A stretch of 64,000 bases of DNA, from positions 62,001-126,000 of the forward strand of contig NZ_OCNJ01000006.1 of assembly GCF_900230255.1 (NCBI RefSeq), read 5' to 3'. The position numbers and the translations under genes were made by a program. Of the stretch, positions 36,601-43,949 are shown piece after piece. Source of the stretch: Caenispirillum bisanense. GTDB lineage: Bacteria; Pseudomonadota; Alphaproteobacteria; Rhodospirillales; Rhodospirillaceae. Each line of letters starts with the position of its first letter. Within the stretch, counting starts at the first letter, position 1. Under the pieces are notes generated by a model. The model saw nothing but the letters and a program-made list of their open reading frames with translations. It was not told where the DNA came from and did not search any database.

Positions 36601-36927
36601 GGCGAGGCGGAACGGACCGGCCGCCGGGACGGTATCGACGAGGCTGGAAGCCGTGCCCACGCGGGCATGGACGAAGTCGGCCATGCGCTGCGCCGCCCGC
36701 GCATCCTCGGGCCGGCCGGTCGCCGCCACCAGCGCCAGGCTCTGGTCCAGGGTCGCCACTTCGCGGTCGAGCTTGCCCAGTTCGCGCGCCACCAGTTCGG
36801 TGCGGCGCGGCAGGCCCTGCTCTATGTCGGTCAGGACGATGGTGGAATAGCCGCCGGCGAGCGCCGCCAGCGTCAGCAGCACCACCGCCGCGGCGAGGAA
36901 CAGGAGGCGATTGGGAACGCCGGTCAT
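33631..36927 (-). CDS. Five-PAS membrane sensor histidine kinase
   Basis: A 1098-residue kinase. Span 1 is at about 8-27, then a helical periplasmic domain of about 135 residues, span 2 near 175, and five PAS/PAC domains in series (starting near YRRLFEGSA, YRMVVDATT, MLRSITANI, LLNLALEAG and ALILESTAD). HisKA follows with ASHDLQEPLRG and an ATPase domain with NLLGNAVKYR, DNGIGVD and GTGIGLAV, all residues intact. There is no receiver domain. The ATG at 36927 overlaps the stop of the upstream molybdopterin-fold gene by 4 bp, making it the third gene of a kinase / exported protein / kinase operon. Confidence 0.93.
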   Translation of the reverse strand: MTGVPNRLLFLAAAVVLLTLAALAGGYSTIVLTDIEQGLPRRTELVARELGKLDREVATLDQSLALVAATGRPEDARAAQRMADFVHARVGTASSLVDTVPAAGPFRLARVEHALAPVEAALGPVAAGDAPADAAAREAVAEARRHFAPIVRLVRDETVTAAETAAAAINRQAEKLLGFRAAAQGVLAAGTLTLLVALALLYRQRTTALALRDSQDRYRRLFEGSAAVMLLVDPVARRLVDANMAAAQFYGWPVDSLRGRPLGDIDRLSEAEHRAELDRAAAEGRSHVYVRHARADGSECDVEVQSAPIVVDGRELRLCIVHDISVRRSAERKLFETEARYRMVVDATTQGFWFVAPHSGNTIDVNESLCAILGYAREEVLGRPITDFADGPDRAILADKVAHAPTSQHRVYEVGLTRKDGSKVLTRFNATTLRDPDGAMRGSYAFIEDITAQRAFERRLAESEGMLRSITANIPGVIYQWYERADGSRGFHWVSPRSLEILGIPQKELERDWRLINLHPEDAERWDTTIREATAAQTDWSFEGRLLLAGGRILWWRGLARPVAVSPEETVFNGIILDITRQKELEAELMENRRLLNLALEAGRVGVWDFDLDTGALWFSPSWKAQLGYADDELDNSLEAWRSVIFPEDGDAALRLVDDYIGGRKPDFEALQRFRHRDGSTVYIRTRARAVRDEKTDRPIRLIGAHVDLTPQIEAQDQLARANRNTALILESTADGLFGVDRGGRITFVNDACKRLLGFTEAEMIGAEAHALTHHSRPDGTPYPAAECPVAAVLADGRRREQLDDALWRKDGRPLPVEMSASPMVDGGAVVGAIVSFRDVAERQKYKAELERSNAELEQFAYAASHDLQEPLRGVTSYLSLLKRRHGPALPEGAAAYLDQAMESALRMSNMIRDLLTYSRVSTRGQQIAPTDAGECARAALANLRISVAEAGAEVTVAEDLPWVQADAGQLTSLFQNLLGNAVKYRAPDRAPRVSVTVEPLPGGRWRFAVADNGIGVDPAYFDRIFLPFQRLHGHDQYEGTGIGLAVCRKVVERHGGTLAVRSMPGEGSVFTFDLTAAPAEDAGQDAATARATALNPA

Positions 36928-37475
36928 GACGGGCCTCCGGCAGCAGGCGCGATGCGGGCGATCATCCACACCCAGCGCAGATCCATTTTCGGCGAGGCGA
37001 GCACCTCGTCCGGCGTCAAAGGGTAGAGGATGCGCAAGGGCCCCTTGTCGCGCACCGCCATGGCGGCCCCGTCGCGGCGGGTGGCGATCAGCACCGGCCA
37101 GCGCCGCCAGTCGTCGTGCGGGATGGTGGCGCGGTAACCGTCGAGCCCCTCCACGTCCACCGCGGGCACCTCGGCGAGCCCCGCGGCCGCCAGCACGTCG
37201 GCCAGCAGGACGCCCTGGTAGGTGCCGCCCTCGTCCGCCCACACCAGGTCGACGGTCAAGGCGTAGAGGCCGAGCGCCTCCAGTTGCGCCAGGGTGAAGC
37301 TCCGCGGCCCGGACGGTCCCTCCACCGTGAGAACCGGCGGACCCGGCGGCAGCGGGGGCAGCGTCACCGGCAGCGGGCGCGGCCCGGCCTCGTCGGCGGC
37401 GGCCGGCAGCACCGCCGCCGTCGCTGCCGTCAGGACAGCGGCCAGAAGGCCGCGGCGGGAGAGCGTCGGGATCAT
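36924..37475 (-). CDS. Tat-exported molybdopterin-binding-fold (SUOX-like) protein without cysteine
   Basis: A 183-residue protein. The N-terminus has a twin-arginine motif (SRRGLL at 6-11) and an Ala-rich hydrophobic stretch ending about residue 27, so it should be periplasmic. The mature part resembles the small version of the oxidoreductase molybdopterin-binding domain (PF00174): VLTVEGPSGPRSFTLAQLEA, GTYQGVLLADVLAAAG and a C-terminal LRWVWMIARI. There is no cysteine anywhere, so the Mo-thiolate ligand of sulfite oxidases is absent and it is probably a ligand-binding rather than redox protein. It overlaps histidine-kinase genes by 4 bp on both sides, suggesting it presents a signal to them. 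Confidence 0.75.
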   Translation of the reverse strand: MIPTLSRRGLLAAVLTAATAAVLPAAADEAGPRPLPVTLPPLPPGPPVLTVEGPSGPRSFTLAQLEALGLYALTVDLVWADEGGTYQGVLLADVLAAAGLAEVPAVDVEGLDGYRATIPHDDWRRWPVLIATRRDGAAMAVRDKGPLRILYPLTPDEVLASPKMDLRWVWMIARIAPAAGGPS

Positions 37476-39532
37476 GACGGGACTCCCTCGGCGGCGACGG
37501 GGACGGGGACGGGAACGAGGTCGGCGGGGGCGTGCGGATCGAAGGGCAGGCGCACATGGATGCGGGTGCCCTGCCCCGGCTCCGACTCCAGGTCGATGGA
37601 CCCGCCGTGACGCTCCGCCACGCGACGGCAATACGCGAGCCCGACGCCCGAGCCGGGGAACTCCTGCTCGGTGTGCAGGCGGACGAACAGGTTGAACAGC
37701 CGGTCGATGTACTGCGGCGCGATGCCGAGGCCGTCGTCGGCGACGGTCAGGCACCACCCGTCGGCCTCGCGCCGTGCCGAGACGGTCACATGCGACGGCC
37801 GGTCCGGCGGGTGATAGGTCAGGCCGTTGCCGACGAGGTGCGTGAGCAGGTGGCGCAACTGGGCGGGATTGCCCTGCACCACCGGCAAGGGCTCGACGGT
37901 CACCCTATTCTGCGCCGCCAACTCGGTCACCACCCGCCGCGCCAGCGCCGCCAGGTCGACGCTGCGGTCGGGGTCCGGCACCTGATCGATGAGCGCATAG
38001 TCCATGAGGTCGCGGAACAGACGCTGCATGCGTTCCGTCGACTGCAGCACCCGCCGCAGGTAGCCGCGGCCCTCGTCGTCCAGCCGGTCGCCGTAGCGGC
38101 GGTCGATGAGCTGGGTGAAGCCGCCGATGCCGCGCAGGGGCTCCTGCAGCGTGTGGGTGACGGCATAGGCCACCCGCTCCAGTTCCGACTTGGCGCGCTC
38201 CACCTTGGCGAGCGCGCGGCGCATGCCGTCCTCGGCGGCCTTGCGGGCGGTGATGTCTTCCTTGGTGCCGATGAAATGGGTGATGTGGCCGGCCTCGTCG
38301 CGCACCGGCGAGATGGTCGCCTGCTCCCACAGCGTGCCGCCGTCGGCCTTGCGGTTGAGGAATTCGCCGCGCCAGACGTGCCCGGCGGTGATGGCGGCCC
38401 ACAGCGCCTCGTATTCGGCATCGGACGTATGGCCGCTCTTCAGGAAGCGCGGGTTGGCGCCGATCACGTCGCGGGCCCGATGGCCGGTCAGTTCGGTGAA
38501 GGCGCGGTTGACGTAGGTGAGGCGGCCGTCGGGATCGGTGATCATGACCGTCGTCGCCGACTGCTCCACCGCATGCGACAGCAACCGCGCCCGCGCATGG
38601 GCGACGTTGCGCTCGGCGACGGCGGCGGCGGTGACCAGCGCCGTCAGCGCCGCGACCGCCATGAAGGCCTGCAGCAGGAGCAGGCTCTGAGTCATCTCGA
38701 TGCGCGCGAACAGGCCCATGCCGTGGGCCGTGAAGATCACCGCCGGCACGTTGACGCACAGGATCGCCGCCGTGGCCCCGCGGGCCCCCAGCCGCAACGC
38801 ACCCCACACCAGGAACGGAAAGATGAGGTAGGCGGAGACGTGATCGTCGGTGCCGGCCCACAGGCCGCCGCCGAACACGGCCGTGGCCGCCGCCGCCGCC
38901 GCGACCGCCATCACCGCCAGCTCGCCCAGGCGGCGGGTGCCGTAGCGCGGCCAGGTCCGCACCCACGAAACGACCAGCGGCGTGATCAGCAGAATGCCCG
39001 CCGCATCGCCGAGCCACCAGGTCTCGACGATGGCCCAGTACATCGGCCACGGCGCGACGCCGCCGAGGCACAGGGCGGCCGTGCCGGTCAGCGCCGACAG
39101 CGCGGGCGTGACGGCGGCGGCCAGCACCAGGGCCATGACGTCGCCGACCCGCTCGAAGGCGAGCGCCGGCCCGCCCATGCGCCGCAGCAAGGCATAGGCC
39201 GCCAGGTACTCGAGCGTATTGCCGGTGGCGATCCCCGCGGCGGTGAACAGCGGCGCACCGGTGGCGGCGGTCGCCACCAGGGCGCCCAGCCAGACGGCCG
39301 GCGCGAGACGGACCCCGCCGATCAGCAGCGCCGCCACGGCCAGGCCCGAAGGCAGCCACACCGCCGAAACGTTGCCACCGACGAAGGCCATGGCGAATCC
39401 GAGTTCGGCACTGCCGACGTAGGCCGCGCAGAGGACGACGAGCGACAGCACGTACCGCAGCCGTGCCGGAACGACCTCACGCACCGGCTCGCCCCCGGCC
39501 GGCGACGCGCCCGCTCCGAGTCCCCTATCCAT
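37472..39532 (-). CDS. MASE1-domain sensor histidine kinase with altered H-box
   Basis: A 686-residue kinase: MASE1 integral-membrane sensor (about 25-310, eight or more spans), one PAS/PAC (about 320-430), HisKA (about 450-515) and an ATPase domain to about 670. The ATPase motifs are kept (HLVGNGLTYH, DDGLGIA, GSGVGLAY). The phospho-acceptor box reads VTHTLQEPL, so His460 is followed by Thr where its two relatives in this window have Asp. This may slow autophosphorylation or bias towards phosphatase action. The ATG at 39532 is chosen because GGGGG lies eight bases upstream; an ATG two codons earlier is too close to it. First gene of a three-gene overlapping operon. Confidence 0.9.
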   Translation of the reverse strand: MDRGLGAGASPAGGEPVREVVPARLRYVLSLVVLCAAYVGSAELGFAMAFVGGNVSAVWLPSGLAVAALLIGGVRLAPAVWLGALVATAATGAPLFTAAGIATGNTLEYLAAYALLRRMGGPALAFERVGDVMALVLAAAVTPALSALTGTAALCLGGVAPWPMYWAIVETWWLGDAAGILLITPLVVSWVRTWPRYGTRRLGELAVMAVAAAAAATAVFGGGLWAGTDDHVSAYLIFPFLVWGALRLGARGATAAILCVNVPAVIFTAHGMGLFARIEMTQSLLLLQAFMAVAALTALVTAAAVAERNVAHARARLLSHAVEQSATTVMITDPDGRLTYVNRAFTELTGHRARDVIGANPRFLKSGHTSDAEYEALWAAITAGHVWRGEFLNRKADGGTLWEQATISPVRDEAGHITHFIGTKEDITARKAAEDGMRRALAKVERAKSELERVAYAVTHTLQEPLRGIGGFTQLIDRRYGDRLDDEGRGYLRRVLQSTERMQRLFRDLMDYALIDQVPDPDRSVDLAALARRVVTELAAQNRVTVEPLPVVQGNPAQLRHLLTHLVGNGLTYHPPDRPSHVTVSARREADGWCLTVADDGLGIAPQYIDRLFNLFVRLHTEQEFPGSGVGLAYCRRVAERHGGSIDLESEPGQGTRIHVRLPFDPHAPADLVPVPVPVAAEGVPS

Positions 39533-39638
39533 AAGCATAACCCCCACACCGTCGCTGCCGCGAGAGCGGCGGTATCCACACCGCCTTCCCGGGCAACCCC
39601 GCGTCATCTTAGCCGCGGCGGCGGCGGAAGGCGACAGC

Positions 39639-39684
39639 ATATCCGCCATAGAAGCCGCGCGATATCCGCCATAGAAGCCGCGCG
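39639..39684. repeat. Perfect 23-bp tandem duplication
   Basis: Two adjoining identical 23-bp units (39639-39661 and 39662-39684) beginning ATATCCGCCATAG. They lie between the divergent kinase operon and the diguanylate-cyclase gene, about 107 bp before the kinase start. They could duplicate a binding site or be recent slippage. Confidence 0.85.
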
Positions 39685-39795
39685 ACGCCGTCATACAAAC
39701 GGGATATTGCGGCAAGGCCTCACCCTGTGGATAGTGGGGCCGCAGGACAAGCGCAGGCTGCGGCAGGGGAGGCCGCCGCCCCCGGGGGCACGATA

Positions 39796-41454
39796 TTGAA
39801 ACTACTGCTCATTGAAGACAACGCAACGGACGCGCGACTCTTCGAAGAACTCGCCAATGAGAGCGGCGAGGCCATCGCCATCGAGTGGGCCCGCAGCCTC
39901 GCCGAGGCCGAACAGTTTTGCGACGCCTGCTGTCCGGATGTGGTGGTGACCGATCTCGGTCTGCCCGACTCGCGCGGGCTGGACACCGTCGACCGCGTGC
40001 TTCGGCTGGCCGGCGACCGGCCGGTGGTGGTCATGACCGGCCTCGGCGATCCGCAGACCGGCGTGCAGGCGGTGCAGCAGGGCTGCCAGGACTACGTGGT
40101 CAAGGGCATCACCGACCCCGCCCTGCTCGCCCGCACCCTGCGCCACGCCGTCGAACGCCACGCCGCCGAGCGCCAGGTGCGCGAGAGCGAGGAACGCTTC
40201 CGGGCGCTGGTGGAAATGTCGCCCGACGCGATCCTGCTGGTCGCCGACACCGGCGTCGTCTTCGCCAATCCCAGCGCCCTGCGCCTGTTCGGCCGCAGTC
40301 GCCGGCAGCACCTGGAAGGCATGGCGCTCGCCACCCTGTTCGCCGGCCCCGGCGGCGGCGCCCTGGCGGCGGTTGCGGCCGGCGTGCTGGCCGGCGCTTC
40401 GCCGCAGCAGCAGGGGCAGGAATACCGCCTCGCCGACCTGGACGGCCGCCTGCTGGAGGTGGAAGCCTCGCTGGCGGCGGTGCGCTTCGGCGGCCGCAAC
40501 GCCGCCCAGGTGGTCCTGCGCGACATCGCCGCCCGCCGCGCCCGCGAACGCGAGCAACGGCTGACCCAGGCGGTGTTCCAGACGACGGCGGAGGCCATGT
40601 GCATCACCGATGCCCGGCAGCGCATCGTCGCCGTCAACCGGGCGTTCTCGGAAACCACCGGCTACGGCGCCGAGGACATCCTCGGCCAGACGCCGGCCGT
40701 GCTGTCGTCGGGCCGCCACGACGACGGCTTCTACAGCCGCATGTGGCAGTCGCTGGAAGCCACCGGCCACTGGCGCGGCGAAGTATGGAACCGGCGGGCC
40801 GACGGCGTGCTCTACGTGCAGCGCCTGACCATCTCGCAGATCTCCGACGACGACGGCACGGTGACCAACTACGTCGGCGTGTTCAGCGACATCACGGCGG
40901 AGAAGGAGGCGACGGCCCAACTGCAGCACTCCGCCACCCACGACGCCCTGACCGGCCTGCCCAACCGTGCCCTCATGCAGGACCGCCTGACCCAGGCGCT
41001 GGCCCGCAGCACCCGCGACGGCGGGGGGCTGGCGGTGCTGTTCATCGACCTGGACGGCTTCAAGCCGGTGAACGACACCTGGGGCCATCTGGCCGGCGAC
41101 ATGCTGCTGCAGGGCGTCGCCCGCCGGTTGCGCAAGTGCGTGCGCGAAAGCGACACGGTCGCCCGCATCGGCGGCGACGAATTCGTCATCGTCAGCATCG
41201 GCAGCGCCGACGCCGAGGCGGCCTCCACGGTCGCCGACAAGGTGCTGCGCGCCCTCGCCCCGCCGTTCCAGCTGGGCGTGGGCGAAGCGGCCATCGGCGC
41301 CTCCATCGGCATCGCCATCGCCCCCGGCACCGACCGCCCGGTCGCCGCCCCCGCCCTCCTCGACGCCGCCGACCACGCCATGTACGAGGCCAAGCACGCC
41401 GGCAAGGGCGTCTGGCGCCTCGCCGGGCAGGAGGAGCTGGCGGCCACGGGCTGA
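39796..41454 (+). CDS. Response regulator diguanylate cyclase (REC-PAS-PAS-GGDEF)
   Basis: About 552 residues. The receiver domain comes first (LLLIEDN, Asp in VVVTDLGLPD, Thr in VVMTG, Lys in YVVKG), then two PAS domains (FRALVEMSP at about 135 and AVFQTTAEA at about 260) and a GGDEF domain with intact RIGGDEF. An RxxD inhibitory site (RESD) sits five residues before it, so c-di-GMP product feedback is expected. No EAL domain follows. I place the start at the TTG 39796 because a GGGGG site lies seven bases upstream and the protein then opens like a normal receiver; a GTG at 39727 would add 23 low-complexity residues. It is divergent from the kinase operon and may be its output. Confidence 0.88.
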   Translation: MKLLLIEDNATDARLFEELANESGEAIAIEWARSLAEAEQFCDACCPDVVVTDLGLPDSRGLDTVDRVLRLAGDRPVVVMTGLGDPQTGVQAVQQGCQDYVVKGITDPALLARTLRHAVERHAAERQVRESEERFRALVEMSPDAILLVADTGVVFANPSALRLFGRSRRQHLEGMALATLFAGPGGGALAAVAAGVLAGASPQQQGQEYRLADLDGRLLEVEASLAAVRFGGRNAAQVVLRDIAARRAREREQRLTQAVFQTTAEAMCITDARQRIVAVNRAFSETTGYGAEDILGQTPAVLSSGRHDDGFYSRMWQSLEATGHWRGEVWNRRADGVLYVQRLTISQISDDDGTVTNYVGVFSDITAEKEATAQLQHSATHDALTGLPNRALMQDRLTQALARSTRDGGGLAVLFIDLDGFKPVNDTWGHLAGDMLLQGVARRLRKCVRESDTVARIGGDEFVIVSIGSADAEAASTVADKVLRALAPPFQLGVGEAAIGASIGIAIAPGTDRPVAAPALLDAADHAMYEAKHAGKGVWRLAGQEELAATG

Positions 41455-41495
41455 CCGCCGGGCCGTGATGGCAAGTCTTTGAGATATAACTAAAA

Positions 41496-41590
41496 TTGTC
41501 ATGTCCGGGCTCGACCCGGCCATCCTCGGCGCCACCGGCGGCAGCCGCCTCGGCTCCGTGCTCCACGGCCGCCGCATCGCTTCGCCGCCA
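41496..41590 (+). repeat. Dispersed palindromic repeat, degenerate copy
   Basis: Begins TTGTCATGTCCGGGCTCGAC and follows the left half of the ~123-bp repeat found at 49 and 57 kb (CCGGCCATCC, later CTCCACGGCCGCC), but decays before the right terminal repeat. It lies between the GGDEF gene and the EamA gene. The outer boundary is approximate. Confidence 0.7.
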
Positions 41591-41729
41591 GCCATCGGAT
41601 AGAGGCGCCGCCATCCTCCCTGCATCATCGGAGCCGTTCCCGGGCAGGTCGGGCCGCAGGCATCGAAGCGGCCCTTTCCCGCGCCCCTGTCCGGTGTCAG
41701 CCTTCGATCCTGCCAGGGAGACGACCACC

Positions 41730-42638
41730 ATGCGCATGAGCGGCCGCGACTGGGGCCTGTTGATCCTTCTGTCGCTCCTGTGGGGCGGCGCCTTTTTCTT
41801 CTCCAAGATCGCCGTCGGCGCCATCGGCCCGATGACCACCGCCGCCTGCCGGGTCTCCCTCGCTGCCGGCGTGCTGCTGGTGGTGGTGCGCCTCGGCGGG
41901 CACCGCATGCCGACCGAGGCGGCGGCGCTCGGCGCCTTCCTGGTCATGGGGCTGCTCAACAATGCCATCCCCTTCACGCTCATCTTCTGGGGCCAGACCC
42001 ACATCGACAGCAGCCTCGCGGCCATCCTCAACGCCATGACGCCGGTCTTCGCCGTGCTCATCGCCCATGGGGTGACGCGCGACGAGAAGCTGACGCCGGC
42101 CAAGGCCCTCGGGGTCGTGGTGGCGCTCGGCGGGGTGGTGCTGCTCATAGGACCGGCGGCGCTCGGCGGTCTGACGGCGGCGGGGTGGGGCATGCTGGCG
42201 GTGCTGGCGGCCGGCGTCTCCTACGCCTGCGCCGGCATCTGGGGCCGCCGCTTCAAGGGCCTGCCGGTGCAGGTGGCGGCGGCGGGCATGCTGTGCGGCT
42301 CGTCGGTCCTGCTCATCCCGACGGCCCTGGTGGTGGAGCGTCCGTGGGTGTTCGATCCGGCGGCGGTGCATGTGGCGGCGGTGATCGGCCTCGCGCTGCT
42401 GTCGACGGCGCTCGCCTACCTGCTCTACTTCCGCATCCTGCAGTCGGCCGGAGCGACCAACGTGGCGCTGGTCACATTCCTCATTCCCGTCAGCGCCTTG
42501 GCGCTTGGTGTTCTGATCCTGGGCGAGCGGCTGGAGGCCGGCGCGATCGGCGGCATGGCGCTGATCTTCGTCGGTCTCGGCATCATCGACGGGCGCCTGC
42601 AAGGGGTCATGGTGCGCCGGCTGCGCGCCCAGCGGTGA
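41730..42638 (+). CDS. EamA/DMT-superfamily transporter
   Basis: A 302-residue membrane protein with ten predicted spans in two EamA repeats. Span 1 holds LLSLLWGGAFFFSKIAV; the middle has the FTLIFWGQTHIDSSLAAIL and MTPVFAVLIA segments typical of the family. The C-terminal repeat ends in VLILGERLEAGAIGGMALIF. The ATG at 41730 follows GGGAG by about 11 bases; another ATG two codons later would also serve. It stands alone, with no hint of substrate. It is a second EamA paralogue, clearly different from the one at 486-1418. Confidence 0.87.
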   Translation: MRMSGRDWGLLILLSLLWGGAFFFSKIAVGAIGPMTTAACRVSLAAGVLLVVVRLGGHRMPTEAAALGAFLVMGLLNNAIPFTLIFWGQTHIDSSLAAILNAMTPVFAVLIAHGVTRDEKLTPAKALGVVVALGGVVLLIGPAALGGLTAAGWGMLAVLAAGVSYACAGIWGRRFKGLPVQVAAAGMLCGSSVLLIPTALVVERPWVFDPAAVHVAAVIGLALLSTALAYLLYFRILQSAGATNVALVTFLIPVSALALGVLILGERLEAGAIGGMALIFVGLGIIDGRLQGVMVRRLRAQR

Positions 42639-42712
42639 CCATCGTTCCGGCAACGGCTGCGGCGCTGCATCGTTAGATGCTGCGACAGTCCGATCGAAAG
42701 AGGAGGATGCCC

Positions 42713-43381
42713 ATGCCGGCACGCCGTATCACCGCCACCACCGTCGCCCTCGCCGCCGCCGTCGGCCTTTCCGCCTGCGCCCAGGACGGCAGCGGCGGCA
42801 TGGGCAAGACCGGCGGCGGCGCCCTGCTCGGTGCCCTCGGCGGCGGCGCCATCGGCGCGGCCACCGGTGACGGCGGCAAGGACCGCGCCCAGCGTGGCGC
42901 CATCGGGGCGGCCATCGGCGGCCTCGCCGGGGCCGGCATCGGCGCCTACATGGACTCCCAGGAGGAGAAGCTGCGCCAGGACCTGCAGGGCTCCGGCGCT
43001 GAGGTGCAGCGGGTCGGCGAGCGCATCGTCGTCAACATCCCGAGCAACGTCACCTTCGCCACCGACAGCGCCCAGCTGACGCCGCAGGCGCGCAACACGC
43101 TGGCCCAGGTGGGGCGGACGCTGGCGCAGAACCCGCAGACCACGGTGGACGTCATCGGCCACACGGATTCCACCGGCGAGGCCGACTACAATGTCGACCT
43201 GTCGCTGCGCCGCGCCGATGCGGTGATGCGTGAACTGACGGCCCAGGGCGTCGCCCGCGACCGCATCGAAGCCATCGGCGCCGGCGAGGCGCAGCCGATC
43301 GCAAGCAACGACACCGAGACCGGCCGGGCGCAGAACCGCCGCGTCGAGATCGCCATCACGCCCATCCGCGAGAGCGCGTAA
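42713..43381 (+). CDS. OmpA-family lipoprotein with glycine-zipper domain
   Basis: A 222-residue envelope protein. The signal peptide ends in the lipobox LSAC (Cys about 21), so it should be lipid-anchored. A glycine-zipper segment (about 30-75, rich in GGxxG repeats) precedes a C-terminal OmpA domain (about 105-218) with FATDSAQLTPQA, GHTDSTGEADYN and the peptidoglycan-contacting AQNRRVEI. It probably ties the outer membrane to peptidoglycan like Pal or YiaD. The ATG at 42713 is chosen because AGGAGG stands six bases before it; ATGs at 42707 and 42677 are less well placed. Confidence 0.92.
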   Translation: MPARRITATTVALAAAVGLSACAQDGSGGMGKTGGGALLGALGGGAIGAATGDGGKDRAQRGAIGAAIGGLAGAGIGAYMDSQEEKLRQDLQGSGAEVQRVGERIVVNIPSNVTFATDSAQLTPQARNTLAQVGRTLAQNPQTTVDVIGHTDSTGEADYNVDLSLRRADAVMRELTAQGVARDRIEAIGAGEAQPIASNDTETGRAQNRRVEIAITPIRESA

Positions 43382-43388
43382 AGCAAAA

Positions 43389-43413
43389 GGGGGCGCGCCC
43401 GACCGGCGCCCCC
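43389..43413 (-). terminator. Hairpin terminator between convergent genes
   Basis: Arms GGGGGCGC and GCGCCCCC (8 bp) with a 9-nt loop in the 44-bp gap between the OmpA and cytochrome c' genes. On the minus strand CTTTTGCTTT follows, making it an intrinsic terminator of the cytochrome gene. In the plus direction it may also end the OmpA transcript. Confidence 0.8.
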
Positions 43414-43425
43414 TCGCCTGCCGCC

Positions 43426-43908
43426 TCAGAACGGCTTGCGGTACGCCTTGTGGCAGGCGCGGCAGGACATGGCGACGTCCTTGAAGGCGCGCTCCAGGTC
43501 CGCCGGCTCGGTCACCAGGGCGGAGCGGTCGGCCAGCGCCTTGGCGGCGACGGTCGCTTCGCCCGCCGTCTTCTCGAACTCCTCCCGTTCCTCCCACAGC
43601 GCTTCCTTGGCTTCCGAGCCGGGGATCAGGCTGCCGTCGGGGAACTGGTGGGGGATCTTCTCGGTGTTCAGCTCGATGAGCGCCGCCAGATCGGCGACGC
43701 GGGCGGCATCGAAGTTCTGCCCTTCCTCGATCATGGCGGCCAGTTCGCCCATGGCGTCCTTCATGGCCTTCATGGTGTCGCGCCGGGCATTGACGACGGC
43801 GGCGAGGTCGAGGTGCGTCGCCTGCTGGGCGACGGCCACGGCGGCGGGGCCCACCACGGCGAGGGCGAGAACGGAGGCGGCGAGCAGACGCGAGCGCATC
43901 GGCGGCAT
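43426..43908 (-). CDS. Cytochrome c' (periplasmic)
   Basis: A 160-residue exported protein. A signal peptide of about 27 residues ends at AVAQQA; the mature part is a four-helix bundle with the heme motif CRACH near the C-terminus followed by KAYRKPF, the arrangement of class II cytochromes c'. These bind NO and CO and protect against nitrosative stress; some transfer electrons. Either ATG (43908 or 43899) could start translation. The ABC1-kinase gene ends 42 bp upstream on the same strand, so both may be co-transcribed. Confidence 0.9.
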   Translation of the reverse strand: MPPMRSRLLAASVLALAVVGPAAVAVAQQATHLDLAAVVNARRDTMKAMKDAMGELAAMIEEGQNFDAARVADLAALIELNTEKIPHQFPDGSLIPGSEAKEALWEEREEFEKTAGEATVAAKALADRSALVTEPADLERAFKDVAMSCRACHKAYRKPF

Positions 43909-43949
43909 GTCCAGACACGGCAATGGAACGGAAGCAGGGCGGGCGACCG

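Noticed and set aside
36924-37475. Functional sulfite oxidase or MsrP-type molybdoenzyme
   Set aside because: The protein is short and has no cysteine to ligate molybdenum, and no heme-binding or MsrQ-like partner is adjacent.
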